A stretch of DNA of 51,528 nt. It comes from Treponema sp. GTDB lineage: Bacteria; Spirochaetota; Spirochaetia; Treponematales; Treponemataceae. Position numbers and translations under genes: made by a program. The DNA lies in contig JAILON010000121.1 in NCBI GenBank assembly GCA_024690865.1, positions 1 through 51,528 on the forward strand, read 5' to 3'. The notes beneath the pieces were generated by a model. That model did not search any database. It was not told the DNA's origin and worked only from the letters and a program-made list of their open reading frames with translations. Positions 20,963-28,302 of the stretch are shown here, piece by piece. Positions within the stretch are counted from its first letter, which is position 1. The number at the start of each line of letters is the position of its first letter.

Positions 20963-21994
20963 ATGGAAAAGAAAGCAACACAAGGAAACAGGCAGATGAA
21001 CAAAAAACAGCTTGAGCGGTTTATAATCATCCACAACGCCATCAAGTCAGGGACGTACCCTGACAACAAGAAACTCCGCAGCATCTACTGCGAGAAGACA
21101 GGATATGAAAAAGTTGGAGAGGCTACGATACAACGAACCATCAATGACCTCCGTGTGTATTTCGGTGCTAAAATCGAATACGACAGGCGGATAGGCGGAT
21201 TCTACTATCTTGACGACAAATTTGAGCTGAAGCTCAACAACATCTCACCGCAGGAAGTCTTCTATCTTTCTGCGGCGAAAACCATGCTCGCATCGTTCGA
21301 AGGAAGCTCCGTGTACGATTCCATATCAAAAGCGATTACTTTTGTGACGGGCACGATGGACACGCAAGAAAATGAAAAAAGCAAGCTGCTCAATCGGATT
21401 GCCGTCCCTCCTGTCCCCCTCGTCGCAGCAAAATACGAGAGCATCTGGAAGCAAATGCTCGATGCCCTGCAGGACAACCGCATCATCGAGTTCGACTACA
21501 ACGGCAGGTGGAACACGGAGACCACGCACCGCCGGGTCCACCCCTACCAGCTCGTGCTGGATAACGGCCTCTGCTACATCTTCGGTTATTCCGAGGAGCG
21601 CGGTGAGGAGCGACTTTTCACCCTGAACAGGATAACGAACCTCGTCGTAACGGACGACAGCTTTGAGCTGCCGGAGGATTACGAATTCTCCCACCGAACC
21701 GGAGGCGGCAGGTTCGGGGCGTTCATCGGGGAAGGTCCCGTCGAGTTCGTCGTGGACTTCTACGGCGATGCCCGCGAGTACATCAAGGCATGTATCTGGG
21801 CAGACGACCAGAAGCTTGAGGATTTTGACGAGGAGGACAAGACCCGCGTCACCTTCTCCTGTTCGCAGGAACTGCCGGTCAAGCAATGGATTCTCAGGCA
21901 GGCAGGAAACGCCATCCCCGTCAGTCCGGACTGGTTCGTGGAGCAGTGGAAGAGTGTCATCCGGGATATGGCCGAGAGTGCCGGACTCCTCTGA
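20963..21994 (+). CDS. WYL-domain transcriptional regulator (copy 1)
   Basis: 343 residues. N-terminal helical/winged-helix region (KKQLERFIIIHNAIKSGTYP, VGEATIQRTINDLRVYFGA), a middle linker (EVFYLSAAKTMLASFEGSSV), and a WYL domain, RIIEFDYNGRW, HPYQLVLDNGLCYIFGY and ERLFTLNRI. A C-terminal WCX-like extension follows (FVVDFYGDAREYI, SPDWFVEQWKSVI). WYL domains bind ligands, often nucleic acid, and regulate defence genes. The ATG at 20963 is six bases from TATAAT, so either the mRNA is leaderless or the ATG at 20996 (AAGGA upstream) is used. About 3 kb away an inverted paralogue lies on the other side of an ATPase-nuclease gene. Confidence 0.9.
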   Translation: MEKKATQGNRQMNKKQLERFIIIHNAIKSGTYPDNKKLRSIYCEKTGYEKVGEATIQRTINDLRVYFGAKIEYDRRIGGFYYLDDKFELKLNNISPQEVFYLSAAKTMLASFEGSSVYDSISKAITFVTGTMDTQENEKSKLLNRIAVPPVPLVAAKYESIWKQMLDALQDNRIIEFDYNGRWNTETTHRRVHPYQLVLDNGLCYIFGYSEERGEERLFTLNRITNLVVTDDSFELPEDYEFSHRTGGGRFGAFIGEGPVEFVVDFYGDAREYIKACIWADDQKLEDFDEEDKTRVTFSCSQELPVKQWILRQAGNAIPVSPDWFVEQWKSVIRDMAESAGLL

Positions 21995-22109
21995 GCCGTC
22001 CGCCCTGCCGGATGACAGGGGCGTGGCAAAACACCCCGAGCGTATCGGAGCGACAAGCTCCCAATGCCCGCCCCTGTCCGCAGATGCATGCTCAGAGCTT
22101 TGTCGTGTC

Positions 22110-23777
22110 TCACCCCTTCCTGACCAATGCCTCTTTCTGGAAGAAGGCGATGCCGTAGCAGAGGACCTGCGTGTAGCCGTAGAGTCCTTCCGCATATTTC
22201 CGCATGTCCACCTGCTCCAGTGCCCTGCCGCAGTCTTTTTCCATGTCAGCCCGGTTTGCGGACTTCTTTGCTTCTATGATGATGGCCCGGCGGTTATCAT
22301 CGTCCAGAAGGATGATGTCAGGACGGCCAAGCCCCTTCTCCTTGTTGGACTCCACCTCATAGCCCAGGCCGGTAAATACGCCCGCGAGGAATGCGTGGTA
22401 GTAGTCCTCGTGGTAGTCGTTGTAGCTGATGGTCTTCCACAGCAGGTCGGAGACAGTCTTGCCCGCGGCATCCTCGTCCCCGTTCCACAGGGCCTCCATC
22501 ATGGACTTCTGCTTGCTGTTGTCTATCGTGTCACGGAAGAGCGACACCACCGTATCTTGGAATATCGTCGCGACCTCCTTGTTGGGAATACGCAACGCCA
22601 CAGTGTCCCCGTCATCCTCCGGGCCGGACTTGGTGACGTAGCCCGTCATCAGCAGGACGCTCCACAGGTTGTCCTCCGAGGCATGGAGGGTATCATAGGT
22701 CAGCATATCCGTGATGGTCTGCGTGACCGTCCCGCCGTTCATCAGGGTCTCGAACTTCCCCTTTATCTTGAATTCCGTCCGCCCCACAAAAGTCCGCAGA
22801 ATTCCGTTGTGGCTGGAGTCCTTCCAGAAAGTTTTCGGCCGGGCATTAGGATTCGTCCGCAAGGATGCAAGGTAATTTATCACGTCCCAGGGGCAGTACA
22901 CGTGGCTCGTGCCGAACACGTAGCCGTCGTACCATTCCCGCACGACCGCCTCTTTGTCACTCCTGTCCGCAGCCGCAAGCAGGGCACGGACCTCCCCGTC
23001 CGTAAAACCGAAGTACTCGGAAAACTCCTCGTCCAGCACCGAATAGGAGGCAAAATTGTTCGTTCCCGTGAAGATGCTTTCCTTGGATATCCTCATGCAA
23101 CCAGTTACCACGGCAAACTCAAGGAACTCGTTATCCTTGAGCGACAGGCTCATCAGACCGCGTATCACATCGAGCATCTTATTATAAAAGTGATTCTCCG
23201 CCGTGTCCTTCTCGCTGGCCTTGGCGAGGGGAACGTCGTACTCATCGATGAGCAGGATGACCTTCTTGCCGTAGACCGCGCTCATCATCCGCATGAGGGT
23301 CTTGAGCGAGCCTTGAAGCTCCGCGTCGGAGGCCGTGTTGGACATAAGGCGGGCAAAAATTTTCCTGTCATCCTCGTTGTTCAAGGAATTGTCGGCTATG
23401 TCGGGTATCTTCTTGCAAAAATCCGCTATGCAATTCCGGAGCTTGTCATAGGCAAGGTCAAACGTGTCACCTTTCGCATCCTTGAGCGAGAGAAAGAGGA
23501 CGGGGCGGCTGTTCATCCACTCCTTGCAGAAGTCTGGGTGCTTCATGATGTCCAGCCCCTCAAAGATGGCCCGGCTGTCCTTCCGCACGTTGAAGAAGCT
23601 GTCGATCATGCTCATCATGAGCGTCTTGCCGAACCTGCGCGGGCGCGTGAAGAGCGAGACCTCGTTCTTTACCTCGTGGACAAGCTCGTACAGCAGATCC
23701 GTCTTGTCAACGTAGTAGGCCCCCTCCTGCCGAAGGGAGGGGAAATCTGATTTACCGACTGCGACCGCAAATGCCAT
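22110..23777 (-). CDS. AAA-ATPase-like / PD-(D/E)XK nuclease-fold protein
   Basis: 555 residues, ATG at 23777 after AGGAG. The N-terminal half is the AAA-ATPase_like family: FPSLRQEGAYYVDKTDLLYE, the degenerate P-loop FTRPRRFGKTLMMSM, and Walker B VILLIDEYDVPLAKA. Then EFLEFAVVTGCMRISKESIF and NNFASYSVLDEEFSEYFGFT. The C-terminal part (from about 470) is PD-(D/E)XK_9: FLAGVFTGLGYEVESNKEKG, RPDIILLDDD and AIIIEAKKS give the D...E-x-K core. The family is abundant in gut bacteria and often multicopy; it may act in defence or as a selfish element, but the role is unproven. It is flanked by two WYL regulators in inverted orientation. Confidence 0.92.
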   Translation of the reverse strand: MAFAVAVGKSDFPSLRQEGAYYVDKTDLLYELVHEVKNEVSLFTRPRRFGKTLMMSMIDSFFNVRKDSRAIFEGLDIMKHPDFCKEWMNSRPVLFLSLKDAKGDTFDLAYDKLRNCIADFCKKIPDIADNSLNNEDDRKIFARLMSNTASDAELQGSLKTLMRMMSAVYGKKVILLIDEYDVPLAKASEKDTAENHFYNKMLDVIRGLMSLSLKDNEFLEFAVVTGCMRISKESIFTGTNNFASYSVLDEEFSEYFGFTDGEVRALLAAADRSDKEAVVREWYDGYVFGTSHVYCPWDVINYLASLRTNPNARPKTFWKDSSHNGILRTFVGRTEFKIKGKFETLMNGGTVTQTITDMLTYDTLHASEDNLWSVLLMTGYVTKSGPEDDGDTVALRIPNKEVATIFQDTVVSLFRDTIDNSKQKSMMEALWNGDEDAAGKTVSDLLWKTISYNDYHEDYYHAFLAGVFTGLGYEVESNKEKGLGRPDIILLDDDNRRAIIIEAKKSANRADMEKDCGRALEQVDMRKYAEGLYGYTQVLCYGIAFFQKEALVRKG

Positions 23778-23879
23778 GGCACGCTCCTGACAAACAAGCT
23801 GATACGCCCATTCTAGCACAAGCTGACAGGCTTGTAAACGCGGGGAAGGCGGCTCTCAGTCCCAAAGCCCTGCCACTCG

Positions 23880-24911
23880 TCAGGACAGGCCGGCACGTTC
23901 CGCCATGTCGCGGACACAGTCCTTCCACTGCTCCACGAACCAGTCCGGGCTGACAGGAACGGCGTTGGCTCCCTGCGCGAGAATCCACTCCTTGACCGGA
24001 AACTCCTGCGTACAGGAAAAGCTGATGCGGGTCCTGTCCTCATCGTCAAAATCCTCCAGCTTTTGGTCGTCCGCCCAGATACATTCCTTGACGTACTCAC
24101 GAGAATCGCCGTAAAAGTCAACGACAAATTCGACGGGTCCCTCGCCGATGAATGAACCGAACTTCCCGCCCCCGCAGCGGCTGGCAAACTCATAGTCCTC
24201 CGGCAGTTCAAAGGTCACGTCGGACACTACAAGGTTCTTTATCCTGTTCAGAGCAAAGAGCCGCTCGGCGTCCCGCGTCTCGTCATAGCCGAAGACAAAG
24301 CAGTGGCCGTCGTCCAGCAGAATCTGGTAGGCGCGGACGCGGCGGTGTGAGGTCTTCGTGTTCCACCTGCCGTTGTAGTCGAATTCAATGATGCGGTTTT
24401 CCTGCATGGCAGTCAGAACCTGCTCCCAGACACCTTCATTCTTCGCTGCGACGCGCGGAATGGGCGGAACGGCGATGCGGTCCAGCAGCTTGCTCCTGCC
24501 CCTGCACTGGGTTTCCGTCACGAAGTCAATCACCTGTGAGACGGAATCGTACACCGAGCTTCCCTTGAAAGTCGAAAGCATGGTCTTGGCAGCAGACAGA
24601 TAAAAGACATCATGCGCAGAGAAGTTGTTCAGCTTGAAATCATAATTGCTGTCGATGAGATAGTAGCCCTTCTTCCCCGGTCCCGGGTACGTGTCTATGG
24701 GAGCGCAGAAGCAGTAGCGGAGGGCCTCGACATCCCGCCATATCGCTTGCACGGTGACATCTTTCTGATATCCGTCATTGCAATGCTGCAGGAGCTCCTC
24801 AGCGGTCAGGTGTTTCCCAGACTTCAGCGCATCGATGATAATGATGAAGCGCTTCAGCTGTTTTTTGTTTATCACTTTCCCCTGCATGGGATTCCCTTTC
24901 TTCTTGGCCAT
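23880..24911 (-). CDS. WYL-domain transcriptional regulator (copy 2)
   Basis: 343 residues from the ATG at 24911 (GAGG seven bases upstream). Same layout as the copy at 20963: KKQLKRFIIIIDALKSGKHL, DVFYLSAAKTMLSTFKGSSV, RIIEFDYNGRWNTKTSHRR, AYQILLDDGHCFVFGYDET, ERLFALNRIKNL, and FVVDFYGDSREYVKECIWAD to the end. The second half is far more conserved between the two copies than the DNA-binding part, so they probably read a similar ligand but bind different DNA. It shares strand with the ATPase-nuclease gene (102-bp gap) and may form an operon with it. Confidence 0.9.
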   Translation of the reverse strand: MAKKKGNPMQGKVINKKQLKRFIIIIDALKSGKHLTAEELLQHCNDGYQKDVTVQAIWRDVEALRYCFCAPIDTYPGPGKKGYYLIDSNYDFKLNNFSAHDVFYLSAAKTMLSTFKGSSVYDSVSQVIDFVTETQCRGRSKLLDRIAVPPIPRVAAKNEGVWEQVLTAMQENRIIEFDYNGRWNTKTSHRRVRAYQILLDDGHCFVFGYDETRDAERLFALNRIKNLVVSDVTFELPEDYEFASRCGGGKFGSFIGEGPVEFVVDFYGDSREYVKECIWADDQKLEDFDDEDRTRISFSCTQEFPVKEWILAQGANAVPVSPDWFVEQWKDCVRDMAERAGLS

Positions 24912-24975
24912 ACACACACCTCATAATCAAACTTTGACATGTCCATTTTATATACTTAGGCAGGTATTCTTGTCG

Positions 24976-25422
24976 TCAGAACTGCCGCCCGGCATGCATG
25001 GCTTCCCATTGCTGGCGTGATTTTCCCCAGTGCTCCAGGCAGATGGAAAGCTGCCATGTAAAATCCTCGGCTTTCATCTTCACGGCATCCTGCATTGTAT
25101 AGGTGCAGTTATGAGTGAAGATATCGTGCATGAAGTAATAGATGTAATTTCCTTCAAACTCCTTTGTATTGAAGGGATGCTCGTTACGGGAGTCCCAATT
25201 TTTGTCATTGATGTGCAAGGCTTCTTCAAACGGCTCGATTCCAAGCCCCTTGTCACGTTCTTCCGATCTGGCGCGCAAATTCGGCCCCCAGAAAATGCTT
25301 ATGTCGCGCATGTTGTCCCACAACTCATTCTCTTCCTTGTCCTGGCTTTCTGGACCCCCTTCGTGCCTGCGCCGTAAAAAATGGATGGACGATGCGCCTC
25401 GTTGCGTACCTACGTACATCAC
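24976..25422 (-). CDS. Hypothetical protein, N-terminally rearranged paralogue of 8578-9162
   Basis: 148 residues. From about residue 23 it matches the C-terminal half of the longer paralogue: ESQDKEENELWDNM, RDKGLGIEPFEEALHINDKN, HPFNTKEFEGNYIYYFMHDI and MQDAVKMKAEDFTWQLSICL, then LEHWGKSRQ. Residues 1-22 (MMYVGTQRGASSIHFLRRRH) are unrelated to the paralogue, so the 5' end has been lost or replaced by a junction near 25370. The start is uncertain and no clear ribosome site is present. Probably a truncated copy; function unknown. Confidence 0.55.
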   Translation of the reverse strand: MMYVGTQRGASSIHFLRRRHEGGPESQDKEENELWDNMRDISIFWGPNLRARSEERDKGLGIEPFEEALHINDKNWDSRNEHPFNTKEFEGNYIYYFMHDIFTHNCTYTMQDAVKMKAEDFTWQLSICLEHWGKSRQQWEAMHAGRQF

Positions 25423-25580
25423 AACCGGCCCTCATCTGAATGTTATATTGAATTTTACCCCGTCATCCCCGGACTGTCAAGGACTTGTCGGCAGCCCCTC
25501 CTGGGCGTTTTGCAGACCCTCAACCGGGGCGGTTGAGCTAACTGGCTGCATGCGCTCGTTCTGCACACAACTGAACAGCT
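25423..25580. other. Intergenic segment without recognisable gene
   Basis: No convincing open frame on either strand. Contains short GC-rich inverted motifs (for example CCGGGGCGGTT) but nothing I can assign. Confidence 0.4.
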
Positions 25581-25734
25581 TTTACGCGCAAGCGTAGCAG
25601 TCGTTACGCGCAAGCGTAACAGTCGTTACGCGCAAGCGTAGCAGTCGTTACGCGCAAGCGTAGCAGTCGTTACGCGCAAGCGTAGCAGTCGTTACGCGCG
25701 AGCAGAACAGCTGTTACGCGCGAGTCGAAAAGCC
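25581..25734. repeat. Tandem array of seven 22-bp hairpin units
   Basis: Unit GTTACGCGCAAGCGTAGCAGTC. Units 1-5 (25581-25690) are near identical; units 6 and 7 (25691-25734) have diverged after GTTACGCGCGAG. Each good unit contains TACGC-GCAA-GCGTA, a five-pair stem closed by a GNRA-type tetraloop on the plus strand. Period 22 bp is about two DNA turns. No spacers, so this is not CRISPR. It lies about 120 bp beyond the kinase stop on the minus strand, outside any gene. Confidence 0.85.
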
Positions 25735-25853
25735 GCTCTGGGCCCCTACTTGCGATTCACGCTAAATTTGGCAACTTACTTGGCAAAAAGGCGGTAAAAA
25801 GCAGCGCTACATCGCAGCAGGAAACGCACGGCACACCGACAGCTAATCCCCGT

Positions 25854-27143
25854 CTACCCGCGTCCAGGGTCTCCCAACAGCCTGACCCCGCCAGCCTTGT
25901 CCTCCAGGAGCATCGTCTCCTTCTGGGGAACAGGAAGGGTTATCGTAAACACCGTGCCGTGCCCCTTGACGGACTTCACGTCTATGTCGCCCTTGAATTC
26001 CTTGACGATTTTGTAGACCATCGTCAGTCCCAGGCCCGTACCGGTGGCTTTGGTCGTGTAGTAGGGCTCAAAAATCTTGGAAGCGGTCTTCTCGTCCATT
26101 CCGGCCCCGTTGTCCGCCACGTTCAGCACGTACTTGCCGTCTTTGACGTGCGACTCGATGAGCAGGCAGCCGCTTTCTTCGCCCGCAACGGCACCGGGCC
26201 GCAAGAAACGCTCCTCCATTGCGGCAAGCGCGTTCTGGGCAAGGTTTATGACGAGCTCGCGGAACAGCTTTTCGTCCACGAAGAGGCGGGGGGATTCCTT
26301 GCACAGCCGCAGATCCACCCCGATGCCCTTGGACTCGAATTCCGGCCTGAAGAAGCCCGCAAACTTTTCCAGCAACAGGTCGGGGTCGCTCAGGCTCATG
26401 TTCACCTGGAGGGGGCGGACGGCAAAGAGGAAGTCCACCACAATCTTGTTCAAGTTGTCTATCTCCTCGTTTACGACAGCAAGGTAATCCTCCATGAATT
26501 TCTCTTTGGGGAGCATGCCGTCGCCCTCCCGCGCTTTTCTGACGGCCTTCTGGAGAAGCTGGATATGTATGCTGATTGCGCCCAAAGGGTTCTTTATCTC
26601 GTGGGCAACGGAAGCCGCAAGGTTGGTCAGGCCCGCGAGGCTTTCCATGCGGTGCAGCATGACCTCCTGCTGGGTGCGCTCCGTGATGTCTTCCACCGTT
26701 ATCACCGAACCGGTGATGGTGGTGTCGAAGGCGTTCCCCTCCCCGCTCGCCTGCTTTTCCACAAGGGGGACGACCCGTACCGTAACGAAGCGGGTCTTGT
26801 CTCCGGCAGCTAGGGAGAACTCCTCGCTGACGTTGGTCTTCTGCTCCGTGGCACAGCGCATCAGGAAGGAGCTTATGTACTCGTCGTCAACCAGTTCCCA
26901 CAGGTGGGACTCCCCGCTCTTGTCGCCCGAAAGCCGCTTCTTGAAGGGAACCAGCCGTTCGGCCGCCTTGTTGGACCGTATGTAGCGGAAGTCCGCATCC
27001 ACTATGACGAGCCCCGTCGAAAGGCTTTCCAGCGTGGAACTCAGGGTCCTGTTCTCCCCGTTCATAGACTCAATGACCCGTTCCAGCTGCTCCGGCGAAA
27101 GCTTGGACAGCTTGCGGGAAACCTTCTTCACGAACTCGCTCAT
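25854..27143 (-). CDS. Soluble PAS sensor histidine kinase, NtrB/AtoS-like
   Basis: 429 residues, no membrane segment, ATG at 27143 after GGGG. A PAS domain at 35-160 (LESLSTGLVIVDADFRYIRS ... SVITVEDITERTQQE) precedes HisKA with SVAHEIKNPLGAISIHIQLL (His181). The HATPase has VINLAQNALAAM, VADNGAGM, FEPYYTTKATGTGLGL and a G2 box. The H-E-I-K-N-P-L signature and the short soluble layout are those of kinases paired with sigma-54 activators (NtrB, AtoS, FlrB). No response-regulator gene is adjacent, so the partner is elsewhere. The end GDPGRG follows a proline/leucine-rich tail. Confidence 0.9.
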   Translation of the reverse strand: MSEFVKKVSRKLSKLSPEQLERVIESMNGENRTLSSTLESLSTGLVIVDADFRYIRSNKAAERLVPFKKRLSGDKSGESHLWELVDDEYISSFLMRCATEQKTNVSEEFSLAAGDKTRFVTVRVVPLVEKQASGEGNAFDTTITGSVITVEDITERTQQEVMLHRMESLAGLTNLAASVAHEIKNPLGAISIHIQLLQKAVRKAREGDGMLPKEKFMEDYLAVVNEEIDNLNKIVVDFLFAVRPLQVNMSLSDPDLLLEKFAGFFRPEFESKGIGVDLRLCKESPRLFVDEKLFRELVINLAQNALAAMEERFLRPGAVAGEESGCLLIESHVKDGKYVLNVADNGAGMDEKTASKIFEPYYTTKATGTGLGLTMVYKIVKEFKGDIDVKSVKGHGTVFTITLPVPQKETMLLEDKAGGVRLLGDPGRG

Positions 27144-27217
27144 GTCATCCCCTTTGGCAAAACCGCCGTAGCAGTATAGGTCGCGCAGGCAGAAAATTCA
27201 AGTCTTCGCCCAAAGGC

Positions 27218-27247
27218 TTGACCTGCATAAAGGCAGCGTGCTATCAT
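27218..27247 (+). promoter_or_regulatory. Promoter of the lipoprotein gene
   Basis: TTGACC (27218-27223), 18-bp spacer, TATCAT (27242-27247) preceded by GTGC. The start codon follows 38 bases later, with AAGGAG. Confidence 0.6.
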
Positions 27248-27285
27248 TCTTTCCAGTACACAACTCGCAAAAAAGGAGCATATAT

Positions 27286-28281
27286 ATGAAGAAATCAAAG
27301 ATTTTCGCCCTGGCCGCATCGGCCGCCCTGCTGGCCATCGCCTTTTCATGCCAGACGGTGAACAATGTATTCGGCAAGCCGGAGCTTTCCATGGAAAAGG
27401 TGGGCATAAAGGCCCTGGACCTGGAGGGCATAACCTTCAACTGCAACTATTCGATCACAAACCCCTACCCCATCGGCATCTCGCTCAAAAGCCTTGCGGC
27501 GGACATCCTCTACAACAGCAGCGAGAAATTCACGTCCATCAGCAGCGACGGCGGAGTCAGCATCGCGGCCAACGGAAAGAATTCCAACGCCCTGGACTTC
27601 AAGGTCCCCTACACAACGATCCTCAACTTTGCCAAGTCTGCCAGCGGCAAAACATCGCTTCCCTTCTCAGTGAACGGATCGGCTGCCCTGGACCTGAGCG
27701 CGGTTACGGGACTGGACATCCAGAGCTTTTCCATTCCGTTTGCCAAGGACTTTGACGTTCCGGTATTCAAGCCCTCTTTCTCCGTGTCAAACGTGAAGCT
27801 GAAGCTTCCCACCCTGGCAGCCCTTTCCAGCTCGCTCATCAGCAGCGGAGTCGGCTCCGCACGGGCAACGCAGCTTGCGACGTCCATACTGTCCGGGCAG
27901 CAGCTTTCTCCCAATGCCTTTGACGGAATAGACCTGAACTTGGACGTGACGATGGACCTGAACGTAAAGAATTCCGGCAGCGCGCCTTGGAACATGGTCA
28001 TAAAGAACTGTTCCCTGATGAACGGATCCGGTGGAAGGCTGGCCAGCATAAGCCCAATCTCGGGAAACACGATTTCGTCGGAAAGCGCCAGCGTGCCCAT
28101 GAAGGCCTCGGTAAACACCCTGCAGGCGGGGGCAATGATCGTTTCCATACTGAACAAGAAGGGAACGAACCCATCCGTCGCAATCGAAAGCGGCATCAGC
28201 TTCCCCGGCTTGAACTATGCAGAGGTTCCGCTTTCCTACTCAAAGGAGATTTCGCTCACATCCATAGGGATTGAAAAATAA
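27286..28281 (+). CDS. LEA-type-2 (WHy-like) lipoprotein
   Basis: 331 residues from the ATG at 27286 (AAGGAG seven bases upstream). MKKSKIFALAASAALLAIAF then SC gives a spirochete-type lipobox with lipidated Cys22. The body matches the LEA14/WHy fold: MEKVGIKALDLEGITFNCNY then SITNPYPIGISLKSLAADIL, an N-P-x-P core, and a second similar half (IDLNLDVTMDLNVKNSGSAP). Such proteins are small beta-sandwich envelope proteins; in spirochetes the lipoprotein may face the periplasm or surface. Its role is unknown. The gene for the secreted protein follows 21 bases later, so the two are one transcription unit. Confidence 0.75.
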   Translation: MKKSKIFALAASAALLAIAFSCQTVNNVFGKPELSMEKVGIKALDLEGITFNCNYSITNPYPIGISLKSLAADILYNSSEKFTSISSDGGVSIAANGKNSNALDFKVPYTTILNFAKSASGKTSLPFSVNGSAALDLSAVTGLDIQSFSIPFAKDFDVPVFKPSFSVSNVKLKLPTLAALSSSLISSGVGSARATQLATSILSGQQLSPNAFDGIDLNLDVTMDLNVKNSGSAPWNMVIKNCSLMNGSGGRLASISPISGNTISSESASVPMKASVNTLQAGAMIVSILNKKGTNPSVAIESGISFPGLNYAEVPLSYSKEISLTSIGIEK

Positions 28282-28302
28282 GGCCTGCTCCGGAGTAGCT
28301 GT

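Noticed and set aside
21663..23750. 695-codon plus-strand frame
   Set aside because: It starts inside WYL copy 1 and covers the antisense of the ATPase-nuclease gene; both real genes have strong motifs.
22439..23777. Transposase reading of the ATPase-nuclease gene
   Set aside because: No DDE or HUH motifs and no terminal inverted repeats; the P-loop and PD-(D/E)XK motifs are clear.
25581..25734. CRISPR array
   Set aside because: Units are contiguous with no spacers, and no cas genes are present.
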